Below the pieces are notes generated by a model. That model did no database searches, was not told the origin of the DNA, and saw only the letters and a program-made list of their open reading frames with translations. Below, piece by piece: positions 23,570 through 34,815 of a stretch of DNA of 64,000 nucleotides. Numbering within the stretch: position 1 is the stretch's first letter; every line of letters starts with the position of its first letter. The stretch covers positions 13,314,501 through 13,378,500 of the forward strand of contig JAUIMM010000115.1 in the NCBI GenBank assembly GCA_031769625.1, in the 5' to 3' direction. This stretch comes from Taudactylus pleione (taxonomy: Eukaryota; Chordata; Amphibia; Anura; Myobatrachidae). Position numbers and translations under genes: made by a program.

Positions 23570-24013
23570 CAGGTTGAGTCTCCCATATCCAAAATGCTTG
23601 GAACAAAGGCTATTTTGGATATCGGAATATTCTGTATTTTGGAATATTTGTATACCATATTGAAATGTCTTAGGAATAGGGTCCAAAACTAAACACAGAA
23701 TGCATTTATGATTCATATACACCTTATACACACAGCCTGAAAGTAATTTTATACAATACTTTCAATAATTTTGTGACACAAACAAATTTTGTGTACATAC
23801 AGTATATGAAATTAATTTGTTTCATATACACCTTATACGCACAGCCTATAAGTCATTTTATACTTTATTTGTAATAAATTTGTGCCTTAAAAAAGTTTGT
23901 GTACATTGAGCCATCAAAAATCAAAGATTTCACTATCTCAGTCATGCTAAAAATATTCCGTATTTCGGAATATTCCGTAATTCGGAATATTTGGATATGG
24001 AAGACTCAACCTG
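23570..24013. mobile_element. pogo/Tigger-like MITE (CAGGTTGAGT ends)
   Basis: Ends CAGGTTGAGTCTCCCATATC and, inverted, CAGGTTGAGTCTTCCATATC sit on TA dinucleotides (23568-23569, 24014-24015). The interior (CATATACACCTTATACACAC, TTCGGAATATTCCG) is a pattern I also associate with mammalian DNA-transposon repeats. The class is inferred from the TA target. Confidence 0.65.
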
Positions 24014-24127
24014 TACTTACATGCTCCCACACCTAGGGATATATTTACTAAATTGCGAGTCTTTAGAAATGGAATTGTTGCCCATAGAGGGTTGTTCTTC
24101 CCAAAATTTAAAAGGGCTATCTTTTAA

Positions 24128-24442
24128 CAGAGCCGTAACTAGAGATCTGAGTGCCCGGTGCCGGCTAAGCCCCCTTTGCGCGTGATGTCATGATGTCGCG
24201 GATGTCATGATGTCGCGCATAAGGATGGGGCCACGGACACCTGAAACTGCAGCAGTGCCCGAAGCGTCTTCATGACGCTCTGGGCAGCTGTAATTATGGC
24301 AGGATGCCTGCCTTTAGAGTCCAATGGATGCTACATGCACCCTGCAGCCAAAAACAGGGTCTGTGGGGTAGCGACGTTGCCAACCACCGAGCTCGGCATT
24401 CTGTGCAGCTGCACCGGCCGCACACCCCTAGTTACGGCGCTG
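24128..24442. mobile_element. hAT-type MITE (CAGNGCCGTAACTAG ends)
   Basis: CAGAGCCGTAACTAGAG at the left and, inverted, CAGCGCCGTAACTAGGGG at the right. Flanking TCTTTTAA and TGTTTTAG match at 6 of 8. It contains two tandem copies of a 17-bp unit, GATGTCATGATGTCGCG (24184-24217). A diverged relative starts at 50505. Confidence 0.65.
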
Positions 24443-24539
24443 TGTTTTAGTAGCAGAACATGGGGTGTTTTTCTATTAAAAGCATTGCACTTTTAAAGCT
24501 CAGGCTTAAACATGCCAGAAAGTGGAGGCTTTTAGTAAT

Positions 24540-25232
24540 AAGCACCAGTGGTTCAAAATGACATAGTTCAAGAAATGTACTATTTTATATTGCTGTTTTT
24601 GATTAGTAATCCAGAGATGCCAAGGTTAAGCCAAATCTTATATTCTAAAGTCTCAGTAGTCAGTCAAATATGAAGGGGAGGTGTAGTTTCTATGCCACAA
24701 CTGAAAGAACATGATGTAGTGCCCTTAGTCAGTACAGATGAGGAAGGGTTGTGGTTATGTTCGTTAGTAGCATGGAAAAATGTACTCCTGAAACCATATA
24801 ATGACAAGGTCTCCATCATAAATGGCTGTGAGGAACCCTATAAAAGCTTTTTCAGCACTTAGAGTAAGGGCTAGAAATGGGATTCTATGTGACTTGATAT
24901 AGTAAACATTGTTAATTGTTTATCATGTACTGTATTACCTAATGTTTGCCTGGATAAATCCTATTTGATTAGGGTCTATCAGTTTAGCCAGGAGAGCTTT
25001 TTTGGCAGAATTGTTACAAATATTTTGATAGCTGTATTTAAAAGTGAGTTTGGGCAATTGTTTTAATTAAAATAATCACAACCTTAACAACATAAAAACA
25101 ACAATTTATACCACTTTATAGATAAAATCAAATAAATCCTGCTTTTTATGAAAAAGTATCAAAAAGCATAAATGGCCAATGGAACAAGCACAAATAAGTA
25201 TTAGCTTAAATTTATATTCATCTGTATGTACT
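24540..25232. other. AT-rich stretch, no gene
   Basis: I see nothing supported here. Confidence 0.5.
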
Positions 25233-25240
25233 GTACAAGC

Positions 25241-25382
25241 CAGGCCTGGCCAACCTGTGGCTCTCCAGTTGCTGTGAAACTACAAGTCCCAGCATTCTTT
25301 ACCAGCTGATCGGTGGTAGGGTATGCTGGGACTTATACTGTAGTTTCACAACAGCTGTAGAGCCACAGGTTGGCCAGGCCTG
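25241..25382. mobile_element. hAT-type MITE (CAGGCCTGGCCAACC ends)
   Basis: Near-perfect inverted ends CAGGCCTGGCCAACCTGTGG and CCACAGGTTGGCCAGGCCTG are bounded by perfect 8-bp duplications GTACAAGC (25233-25240, 25383-25390). At 142 bp, almost the whole element folds as a hairpin. Confidence 0.85.
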
Positions 25383-25524
25383 GTACAAGCAGTCACTTAT
25401 ATTCTTTTGTGCCCTTTAGGAACAAATTGCTGCCATTTAAGTCCTTCAAAATCACCTATGTAGAAGTTTCTGTAGCTCAATCCAAACCCGGAGTCAATGT
25501 AAATAATAAGTGTCACTGAACAAA

Positions 25525-26014
25525 GGGAAGCAGTCGGGAAGCCAACGGATGGAATCCCGACCGCTGGCTTCCCGACTGTCTATCCCGACGCCTGTCATTT
25601 TACCTACACTGGGAACCCGACACCCGGTTTACCGATCGAAGGTAAGCCGGGCATCGGCTGCAGACAGCCGCGGGGGGAGGGTTAGGTTTAGGGTTCCCGG
25701 GGGGGACTCAGGGTTAGGCAACCCCCCAGGGGGTTAGGTGTAGGCTAGGGGAAGGGGGTTAGGGTTAGGCCCCCCAGGGGGAGGTTAGGGTTAGGCACTT
25801 AGGTTTAGGTGGCGGGGAAGGGGGGGTAGGTTTAGGCACTTAGAGGGGGGATTAGGGTTAGGCACTTGGAGGGGAGGTTAGGGTTAGGCACCCCTAAGGG
25901 AGAGTTAGGGGGTAGAATTAGGTTTGTTTATATGTACCTGGGGACGATCAGGATTTCCTCCTCTGCCGGGATGCTGCTGTCGGGATTAGAACCGGTGGTA
26001 AATTGTATGTATTC
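25525..26014 (+). mobile_element. telomere-like element, copy 4
   Basis: Perfect 9-bp duplications CTGAACAAA (25516-25524, 26015-26023). It starts GGGAAGCAGTCGGGAAGCC, identical to copy 1, followed by the same hairpin. The tract 25676-25920 has many GGTTAGGG/GGGTTAGGC words in a G-rich strand. Non-coding. Confidence 0.85.
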
Positions 26015-26023
26015 CTGAACAAA

Positions 26024-26328
26024 TAATAATTGTGTTTTAATATAAATTCAATGGAATTATGTATGAAGCATCAGTGCCTCTCTGACAGTGTACATTCTTG
26101 GTCTAACCGTTCTAAGGGATTTGAAGCTTTACACAGATGCTTAGACAACAACAGAGTTTGGCCATTTTTTTCCACTCGCAAATTTACTAATGACAAACTC
26201 AGGAGAGAAATCTCCTTTGTTATGGGAAAATTCTGGAGAGATAGCAAACTCTCTTCACGTAACCATATGTCCAAACTCGAGTAACTTTTCACCAGTGAAG
26301 ATAGGATTCGGGAATTTACAAGATGAGA
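26024..26328. other. unassigned stretch with an 84-codon frame
   Basis: A frame at 26030-26284 is open, but its product shows no domain I recognise and no splice or start context supports it. It is adjacent to the hAT copy B target site. Confidence 0.3.
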
Positions 26329-26451
26329 CTTTCTACTAGGGGTGAGCGGGTATGGATTTCTGAAATCCGAACCCCCCCGAGCCCCCCCGATACGAGGCAG
26401 ATCCGAGTCAGGCTCGACTTTTCCCGCCTGACTCGGATCTGAAATCGAGGC

Positions 26452-26531
26452 AAAACGTCATCATCCCGCCTTCCGAGTCTCGCGGGTTTTGGATCCTATA
26501 TAAGGTACCCGCGTCGGCGCCATTTTCTCAC
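26452..26531 (+). promoter_or_regulatory. hAT promoter module, copy B
   Basis: AAAACGTCATCATCCCGCC, then TATATAAG (26497-26504), then GGCGCCATTTTCTCAC. Nearly identical to copy A. A transcript from here would cross the tandem array before the transposase start. Confidence 0.55.
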
Positions 26532-26884
26532 TCAGCTGTGGACAGTGAAGAGGGAGGGTGGGAGTTAGGGCTGGCTGGGCTGTGTAGTGTAGTGTAGTGT
26601 AGTGCAGAGTAGTGTTGTGCTGTGCTGTGCTGCGCTGTGCTGCTGTTGTCCACTACTTCAAAGTCCATAGGGGCTGGCTGTGTTGTGCTGTGCTGCTGTT
26701 GTTAATAGGGGCTGTGTCCACTACTTCAAAGTCCATAGGGGCTGGCTGGACTGTGTTGTGCAGTCAGTTCTCCATAGGGGCTGTGTCAACTCCAAAGTCC
26801 TGTGCAGTGTCCCACTAAAGGGGTGCTGTAGTGTTGTCCAGGGGGTGCTCTGTCCATCAGGGGTGCTCCCCCCAAGTGCTAAAA

Positions 26885-28345
26885 AAATAATATTTTTTGT
26901 GTGTTTGTGAATTGTGTGCGCAGTAGCCGCACGTGCATCAACAAAGTAGTGCCAAGCGTGCGCCTGTGTCATAAGTAAAGGGCCAGCTGGCTTGACTGTT
27001 AAAGGGTGCTGTAACCCCCAAAGTACACTCCAAACCAAAAAATATATATTTTCTGTGTTTGTGAATTGTGTGCGCAGTAGCCGCACGTGCATCAACAAAT
27101 TAGTGCCAAGCGTGCGCCTGTGTCATAAGTAAAGGGCTGGCTGGCTTGACCGTTAAAGGGTGCTGTAACCCCCAAAGTACACTCCAGTCCAAACCCCAAA
27201 AAAAATATTTTCTGTGTTTGTGAATTGTGTGCGCAGTAGCCGCACATGCATCAACAAAGTAGTGCCAAGCGTGCGCCTGTGTCATAAGTAAAGGGCCGGC
27301 TGGCTTGACCGTTAAAGGGTGCTGTAACCCCCAAAGTACAATCCAAACCAAATAACAAAATATTTTTTCTGTGTTGGTGAATTGTGTGCGCAGTAGCCGC
27401 ACGTGCATCAACAAAGTAGTGCCAAGCGTGCGCCTGTGTCATAAGTAAAGGGCCGGCTGGCTTGACTGTTAAAGGGTGCTGTAACCCCAAAAATACACTC
27501 CAAACCAAAAAAATTATTTTCTGTGTTTGTGAATTGTGTGCGCAGTAGCCGCACGTGCATCAACAAAGTAGTGCCAAGCGTGCGCCTGTGTCATAAGAAA
27601 AGGGCTGGCTAACTTGACCGTTAAAGGGTGCTGTAACCCCCAAAGTACACTCCAGTCCAAACCAAAAAAAAAATTATTTTCTGTGTTTGTGAATTGTGTG
27701 CGCAGTAGCCGCACGTGCATCAACAAAGTAGTGCCAAGCGTGCGCCTGTGTCATAAGTAAAGGGCCGGCTGGCTTGACCGTTAAAGGGTGCTGTAACCCC
27801 CAAAGTACACTCCAGTCCAAACCAAAAAAAAAATTATTTTCTGTGTTTGTGAATTGTGTGCGCAGTAGCCGCACGTGCATCAACAAAGTAGTGCCAAGCG
27901 TGCGCCTGTGTCAAAAGTAAAGGGCCGGCTGGCTTGACCGTTAAAGGGTGCTGTAACCCCTAAAGTACACTCCAGTCCAAACCAAAAAAGAAATATTTTC
28001 TGTGTTTGTGAATTGTGTGCGCAGTAGCCGCACGTGCATCAACAAAGTAGTGCCAAGCGTGCGCCTGTGTCATAAGTAAAGGGCCGGCTGGCTTGACCGT
28101 TAAAGGGTGCTGTAACCCCCAAAGTACACTCTAGTCCAAAAGAAAAAAAAAATTATTTTCTGTGTTTATGAATTGTGTGCACAGTAGCCGCACGTGCATC
28201 AACAAAGGAGCAGCGCCAAGAGTGCGCCTGTGTCCCATAAGTAAAGAGCCGGCTGGCTCATTTCTTAAAGGCTGGTGTTACCCACAAAGTGCACTACTCT
28301 CCAGCAAAAATAAAAAAATATTTTCTGTGTTTAGCCGCACGTATA
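26885..28345. repeat. tandem array, nine ~157-bp units
   Basis: Anchor ACAAA occurs at 26941, 27095, 27254, 27411, 27563, 27723, 27883, 28042 and 28202 (periods 154, 159, 157, 152, 160, 160, 159, 160), plus a partial tenth near 28330. Length variation is concentrated in the A-rich linker. Units are highly similar, with GTGCGCAGTAGCCGCACGTGC in the centre. Stop-free minus-strand frames follow from the repeat. Confidence 0.95.
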
Positions 28346-28366
28346 TATCAAATCGATATAACATAA

Positions 28367-31002
28367 ATGGAGGACCAAACTTTCTCCGATAAAAATAAAA
28401 TAGAGAAAGATCAAGAACCACTTCCTCCTAGTGCTGAAGCTGCTGCCACTAGTCATGACATAGACGATAACATGCCATCAACGTCGTCTGCCAAGGCCGA
28501 TGCCCAATGTCATAATAGAGGGCACATACAATCCCAAATGACAAAGTTCAGGAAAATGACCTTGAAAAAAACATTTAAATCAGCTGAAGAGAAATGTAAA
28601 CTTGCCAATATGCCATTTACGACATGGAGTGGCAAGGAACGGCTAAGGTCGATCCCTAGTATGTTCATGACTAGTGGTTCAGCTTCACATGACGATGGAA
28701 GCCCTCCTCCCACTAAAAAAAATCAAAAGAGTTAAGCTGGCAAAAGCACAGCGAAGAACTGTGCTTTCTAAGAAGATATCACAAATCCCCAAGGAGAGTC
28801 CAAGTGTGGTGGTGGTTGCGATGCCTGACCTTCCCAGCACTGGACGGGAAGAGGTGGCTCTTTCCACCATTTGCACGCCCCCAGCAAGTGCTGAAAGGAG
28901 CACCCACAGTCCACTTGCTGATATGCAAATTGAAGATGTCACTGTTGAAGTACAACAGGATGAGGATACTGGTGTAGCTGGCGCTGAGGAGGAAGTTGGC
29001 GAGGAGGATTCTGATGGTGATGTGGTTTGTTTAAATCAGGCTCCGGGGGAGACAGTTGTTGTCTGTGGGATGAAAAAGCCCATCACGTTCATGCCTGGGC
29101 AGAAGACCAAACATTCCACCTCTTTGGTCTGGCAATATTTCTATCCAAATCTGGACAACAACTGTCTTGCCATATGTACCTTATGTAAAGGTGGAATAAG
29201 TAGGGGTAGGGACGTTAACCACCTAGGAACATCCTCCCTTATACGGCACCTGCAGCGCATTCATAATAAGTTACTGTCAAGTTCAGAAACTTTGGCTAAG
29301 ACCGTAAGCAGTCCAGGGACACCTAAATCCCGTTGTCCTGTTGTATCCAAGTGCCTGCAAACCACACCGTCAACTCCCTCCTCGTCAATTTCCTCCTTAG
29401 TCAGGATCGGAAGTAGTCCTGCAGGCCATATCACTGGCATGACTGACTCTCCTATCCGGGATTCCTCAGGAGGATCCTGCATTGCTACGCCTCCTGCTGC
29501 TGCTGCTGTTACTGATGCTGGGAGTCGTTCATCATCCCAGAGAGGAAGTAGGAACACCACTACTTTTACTAAACAATTGACCCTCCAACAGTCCTTAGCG
29601 AGGAGGATGAAGTACGACAGCAGTCATCCTGAAGCAAAACGTATAACTGAGGCCTTGACTGCTATGTTGGTGTTAGACGTGCATCCGGTATCCGCCATTA
29701 GTGCAGTGGGATTTAGACAATTGATGGAGGTAGTGTGTCCCCGGTTCCAAATCCCGTCTAGATTCCACTTCACTAGGCAGGCAATACCGAGACTGTACAA
29801 TTTCAGGCCACTTTCGCCATTCAGCGACTGCGTGCCGAAGACTGGAGCGCCAGCAAACACTCTTGAACCTGCCCCGCCATCACCTGAAGCAAGAGGTTGT
29901 GACGCGGTGGAACTCAGCCCTCTATATGCTTCAGAAGATGGAGGAGCAGCAAAAGGCCATTCAAGCCTATACATCCACCTATGACATAGGCAAAGGAGGG
30001 GGTATGCACCTGACTCAAGCGCAGTGGAGAATGATTTCTGTGTTGTGCAAGGTTCTCCAGCCCTTCGAACTTGCCACACGTGAAGTCAGTTCAGACACTG
30101 CCAGCTTGAGTCAGGTCATTCCCCTCATCAGGCTTTTGCAGAAGCAGCTGGAGAAAGTGAAGGAGGAGCTAAGACGGAGCGATTCCGTTCGGCATGTGGG
30201 ACTTGTGGATGAAGCCCTTCATTCACTTTGCCAGGATTCCAGGGTGGTCAATCTGTTGAAATCAGACCACTACATTTTGGCCACCGTGCTCGATCCTAGG
30301 TTTAAAGCCTATGTGGTGTCTCTCTTTCCGGCCGACACAAGCCTGCAGAGGTGCAAAGACCTGCTGGTGAACACACTGTCAGCTGAAGCGGAACGTGACA
30401 CGTCAACAGTTCCTTCTTCATTTTCTCCCACAACTGGGGCTGCCAGGAAAAAACTTAGGTATCCTAAGCAACCCGCTGGCGGTGATGCAGGGCAGGCAGG
30501 ACCAAGTTTGGACATCTGGTCCGGACTGAAGGACCTGGCAACAATTTCTGACATGTCTACTGTCACTGCATATGATACTGTCACCATTGACAGAATGGTG
30601 GAGGATTACATCGGTGACAGCATCCAAGTAGGCATGTCAGACAGTCCATACCTGTACTGGCAGGAAAAAGAGGCAATTTGGAGGCCCCTGTACAAACTGG
30701 CTCTATTTTACCTGAGTTGCCCCCCCTCCAGTGTGTACTCCGAAAGAGTGTTTAGTGCAGCCGGGAACCTTGTCAGCGAAAGGCGTAGGAGGTTGCTTCC
30801 ACAGAATGTGGAGAAGATGATGTTCATCAAAATGAATTATCAGCTCTTCCAGGGAGACCAGCCTCCAGAACGTACAGAGGGACCTGTGGTGGTGGATTCA
30901 AGTGGGGACGAGTTAATACTTTGTGAGGATGAGGATGTACACACTGAAGAGGGTGAGGAATCGGTGGATGAGGAGGATGAGGATGACATCTTGCCTCCGT
31001 AG
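28367..31002 (+). pseudogene. hAT transposase, BED-finger type (copy B), catalytic core deleted
   Basis: Three frames in order. 28367-28735 (start MEDQTFSDKNK) ends after an A8 run at 28716-28723, a likely indel. 28674-29984 carries an acidic segment, a BED zinc finger (29115-29270: CLAICTLC and HLQRIHNK) and the start of the transposase core to about 29800. From 29863 the frame changes and runs to 31002 with ATVLDPRFKAYV (near 30280), the dimerisation block SCPPSSVYSERVFSAAGN (30715-30768), RRRRLLPQNVEKM, and an acidic tail ending DDILPP. Against copy C, about 460 bp are missing at 29800, including the LTTDMWTS and SDSATN/CFAHTIN blocks with the predicted first catalytic acids. BED finger and dimerisation regions remain, so products could bind DNA or other subunits but should not catalyse transposition. 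Confidence 0.9.
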
Positions 31003-31055
31003 AGCCGGTTTGTGCAGGGACACATTAATTGCCAGCTTGTTTTGTGGGGGCCCAA

Positions 31056-31117
31056 ACGAACCAATCATTTCAGCCACAGTTGTGTGGCAGACCCTGGCGC
31101 TGAAATGATTGGTTTGT
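31056..31117 (+). promoter_or_regulatory. conserved 3' stem-loop of hAT transposase unit, copy B
   Basis: The core stem is 31060-31074 with 31099-31113 (15 perfect pairs), extended to about 19 pairs with one G-U. The loop is 24 bases. It starts about 55 bases after the stop codon at 31002. Compared with copy C, one pair changes from T-A to C-G, and single-base differences elsewhere are G-U tolerant. It could act in RNA 3'-end behaviour or as a transposase site in DNA. Confidence 0.75.
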
Positions 31118-31757
31118 TAAAGTGTGCATGTCCTGTTTATACAACATAAGGGTGGGTGGGAGGGCCCAAGGACAATTCCATCTTGCACCTCTTTTTTTCT
31201 TTGCATTATGTACAGTTTGGGGCCTAGTTTTTCAAACTGCCATCCTGTCTGCCACTGCAGTATCACGCCTAGATGGGTCACGTGTTTGTGCCGTCCACTC
31301 GTGTCGCTTAGCATAGTCATCCAGCTACCTCGGTGCAACCTTTTGGACATAAAAACACTATTGTGAGGTGTTCAGAATAGACTGGAAATGAGTGGAAATT
31401 AAGGTTATTGAGGTTAATAATAGCATAGGAGCAGAAAAACCTTCAAATTCTGTGATTTTAGCTTTTTTTATGCTTTTTTTCAAAAAAATACAGATCCAAA
31501 ACACAAAACCCAGAACCCAAAACACGGAAGGGTGGTTTTGGCAAAACCAATCCAGATCCAAAACACGAAGAAAGATCCAGATCCAAAACCAAAACACAAA
31601 ACACGAAAAGTGGCCGGTGCACACCCCTAGTTTCTACACTCTCATGCGAATGGACAATACTCCTGTTAAAAATCAATTCACCTGCCTGTGAGCTGTGAGT
31701 GTGGCAGAAACATACACAGATCAGTGTTATCCATGTATGTTTCTGCCTGTACATAGT

Positions 31758-32852
31758 CTAAAAAGGGTTAATTTAAAAAAAAATACATAGGGTTGCCCCC
31801 TAAAAGTATAATCAGCCCCGGACTGCTCAGCCAGTCCTGGCTCCTAAAATTACAGGGAACAAAACATGTAGGGTTCTCCTGTAGTTTAGGAACCAGCACC
31901 TGGCTGCAGGACCAGTCCTGGTTTTAAATATAATGGGAAAAAAATGTAGATTTAAAACCAGCACCGGACCCAAACTGAACGGGGTGTAATAATGTGGAAA
32001 ATAGTTCAAAACTATTGTATTTTACAGTGGAACTACAAGTGCCACCAGGTCGGCCGGCACCAGCACCCCCACTGTAACATAAATAGTTAAAAAAACAAAG
32101 TACAAACACACCATATACAATAGAACTTTAATACATTCCACTATCCCATTCACACAAACTTACCTGCTGCCAGATGTTTATGTCCGCTTCTCACCCATAG
32201 AATCCAATAGGAGTACCTGGAATAAAGATCTCATACTCACCTATATCCTGGTGCCAGTCTCCGTAGCATCCCCATACTTGACAAATAAAAAAAAAAAAAA
32301 ACCCAGACTAGATACTTACTTTACCGGTGTATGTGACCACATACACCACTAACTGGCTCCTGACTGCTCAGTGTGAACTATCAGGAGCCGGTGATTGGCT
32401 CCAGCTACTGACAGTTCCCACGTGGGCTGGTCAGTCAGTCAGGAGCCGGAGCCAATCAGAGGCCACTCTACAGTTAGCGGCCGCTGATTGGCTGTCAGGT
32501 CCTGACAGTCCCCACCTTCCTGAGATCCCCAGCTTGGGCTGACCAGCTTGGGGTGTTAATGCTTTGGCCCTCGAGACCTGGTGATAGGGTCTTCTGGCTG
32601 TGGCATTACACCCCAGTTGGTTTGGGTCCGGTGCTGGTTTTAAATATAGGTGGACCCCTATGCATTTTTCCCCCTGTATTTAAAACCAGGATTGGCCCTG
32701 CAGTCAGGTGCTGGTTCCAAAATTATGGGGGAACCCTAGTTGTTTCTCCCAAAGTAAATTTAGGAACCAGGACTGGCTGAGCAGCCCGGGGCTGGTTGCT
32801 TTTGGGGGGGGCCCTACGTCATTTTTTTTTTAAGATTTAACCCTTTTTTTAA
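31758..32852. mobile_element. element with ~240-bp imperfect inverted arms
   Basis: The left arm (31758-31995) and right arm (32600-32852) pair along their length: CCGGACTGCTCAGCCAGTCC with GGACTGGCTGAGCAG, and TTTAAAACCAGCACCGGACC with GGTCCGGTGCTGGTTTTAAA. The centre (32150-32540) is unrelated and contains local direct repeats of CAGGAGCCGG and GATTGGCT. No transposase is seen. Confidence 0.65.
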
Positions 32853-33510
32853 GGTAGACCACACAAGCAGCCTTCATAAATCTCACTGATTTGTGCAGGC
32901 TGCTTGTTTGGGAGACTTAAGGCAATCTCGGGTGAGTAATCTCCTTCAAAACTTGCTACTCAGGTGAGAAATCTCGATCTACTCCACCATCGGAAAACTC
33001 ACTCTCAGCTAAACTCACTTCTTAGTAAATATGTGAGTTTCAGGAACCTCAAATCACCCGAGTTTCGGCGATGCTAATCGAGTTGAAAAAAAAAAAACTT
33101 GATCAGACTCGATTCTTAGTAAATTTACCCCCTATTATTTACATGTGATGGGAACAGGTATGCACCAAGCTATACAAACCTCTAAAAGTGTAAATCTGGT
33201 CATGTTTGGGAGAGCAGGTTAGGGGGGAATCTAGTACTATATGGACATTATATAGAGAATTTATTATTAAGGAAGTAATAATGGAACTTTCACTCACGCA
33301 ATTTCCGCTAACTTTTTGCATGTGATCTGCAAAGTCTTAGATGGACATACAGTATAGTGAATTAACATTACAATAACATTACAATAAACCCGTTGATAGC
33401 AGTATGTACTTACACTATAAGAGCGCCCATTATAGACCATGAGAACAAAAAAATTGCTCAGAGACAGATGCTGCGCTTTAAACGCAGCTGTACAATAGAT
33501 ACCATATTTA

Positions 33511-33985
33511 GAGGTTTATTCATGATATTAATTATCGACCCCAATAAATAACATTCTAACTTGCCGTGGATGCTGGCAAGTTAGAATGTAGAATGACTAC
33601 ATGTCACGCATGCGCACAAGAGCCCCGACATCCGGCAGAAGGAGCTGGACAGGTGCAGAGGGATCCAAAAGGATCCCTATTTACAATCCGGGGCCATGGG
33701 AAAGGAGCGGATTGAGAGCCCGTAGTGGGAATAAAAGCCATCTGAAGTTGGCAAATGCTCCAGCACTCAAGCTCCGAAAATATTATATTTTCGGAGCTTG
33801 ATGAATTCTGTCCCCATACTAGTGTATGGGGACAGCGGGCCATTCCACAAGAGGAAGGTAAGCAGGAGATATCTGTGATATCTCCTGCTTTACTTTCTAG
33901 ATGAATGTCCCGAATACTTAACGTAGGTGAAAATGTTAATTTTCATCTGCTTTTGTAGAAAATTAAGTGATGATGAATAGACCCC
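33511..33985. mobile_element. Harbinger-type MITE, diverged copy
   Basis: GAGGTTTATTCATGAT at the left and, inverted, GGGGTCTATTCATCATCAC at the right, flanked by TTA (33508-33510, 33986-33988). Related to 19045-19315. An internal palindrome pairs CTCCGAAAATATTATA with TATTTTCGGAGC near 33770-33802. Confidence 0.6.
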
Positions 33986-33999
33986 TTAGACATGAATCA

Positions 34000-34815
34000 T
34001 CCATTATGAAAGAAGATTTTCTCATCAGAGTATACCCAGAACTCTTAGATGAAGCCCTGAGAGAGAGATAGAAAAGATAGATAGATCCACACTTATTAAT
34101 TTGAGAGACAAAAATACCCTAACAAAAACCAAAAGACCAAATACACACTCTATCTGAGTTCAATGCATCATCATTTGAAATCAAGGAGAAAATCAGCAAC
34201 TATGCGGTTTAGAACAAGACTAGACTTTAAAAAACCTGTTACCCCTAGAACATGTACCTGTTACCCCTAGAACATGTCATTATCTACACGAAGACATTTG
34301 GGCAATTTATTGGCTTCAAGTTTCTTAAAATACAAACTAACAAATACTTCACCTTGTCCTCTGAACTGGTTACCAGCCACCAGACCAGACCCACCGGTTC
34401 CTACCAAAACAGCGAAACCTCTTGGATAACATGTAAACATATGCCTCACAAGACACAACCAGTTGTATCTAGTTTCTTTAAAACATTCCATTAACTAATT
34501 TATAAATTGCAACTCAAAACATGTGATATATTTGTTACAGTGCACTTGTTAAAAACAATATATAGGCCGTACCACACTCCCTCTCAATTCACACTTTACA
34601 GAACAACGTAGGTTTTATAATAAACAAACTCAATGCACATAGTGTCCTAGACACTTTACAGATTATCGTGATTACAATATAGAACATCTAACAGTTATAG
34701 GTTTAGAACAAGAGAACACTACCAGAAGAGGTGGTGATAGCTAAAGGCATTTATGCAATCAAAAGTTAAACTGAATGTTTACACTAGGAATCAATTTTCC
34801 AAATCGGTAAAATTA
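34000..34815 (+). pseudogene. Penelope-like element, C-terminal RT and GIY-YIG endonuclease fragment
   Basis: One plus-strand frame gives FINCNSKHVIYLLQCTC followed by QYIGRTTLPL (about 34500-34600), the N-terminal half of a Penelope GIY-YIG nuclease with the Y-I-G of the motif. Further on come YNIEHLTVIGLEQ (34674-34712) and a MFTLGINFPN block near 34778, the usual end of the protein. Upstream, 34075-34240 resembles the linker after the reverse transcriptase. Several in-frame stops and a lost cysteine codon show it is inactive. It is distinct from the minus-strand relics at 6.3 and 52.4 kb. Confidence 0.75.

Larger units (their letters stand above)
26337..31629 (+). mobile_element. hAT element copy B, 5.3 kb, best preserved
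   Basis: Inverted ends TAGGGGTGAGCGG and, on the minus strand, TAGGGGTGTGCACCGG. Flanking CTTTCTAC (26329-26336) and GTTTCTAC (31630-31637) form a 7-of-8 duplication. Order: promoter module, nine-unit tandem array, transposase pseudogene, conserved stem-loop, AT-rich 3' end with repeated CCAAAACACGAA words. The good ends suggest relatively recent movement, using transposase from another copy because its own lacks the catalytic centre. Confidence 0.9.

Noticed and set aside
25676..25920. TTAGGG-like tract as an interstitial telomere or chromosome-fusion scar
   Set aside because: It lies inside an element bounded by a 9-bp target duplication and recurs in three other copies; the words are degenerate, not a (TTAGGG)n run.
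26030..26284. 84-codon frame beside hAT copy B as an exon
   Set aside because: No recognisable domain and no convincing splice sites; kept only as unassigned sequence.
26885..28345. Regular array as a possible CRISPR locus
   Set aside because: Units are ~157 bp with no short repeat/unique spacer pattern; it is a satellite inside a hAT element.
28674..29984. 436-codon frame as a domesticated host ZBED gene
   Set aside because: It sits within intact hAT ends, is shifted relative to both neighbouring frames, and lost the catalytic region by deletion; nothing shows purifying selection.
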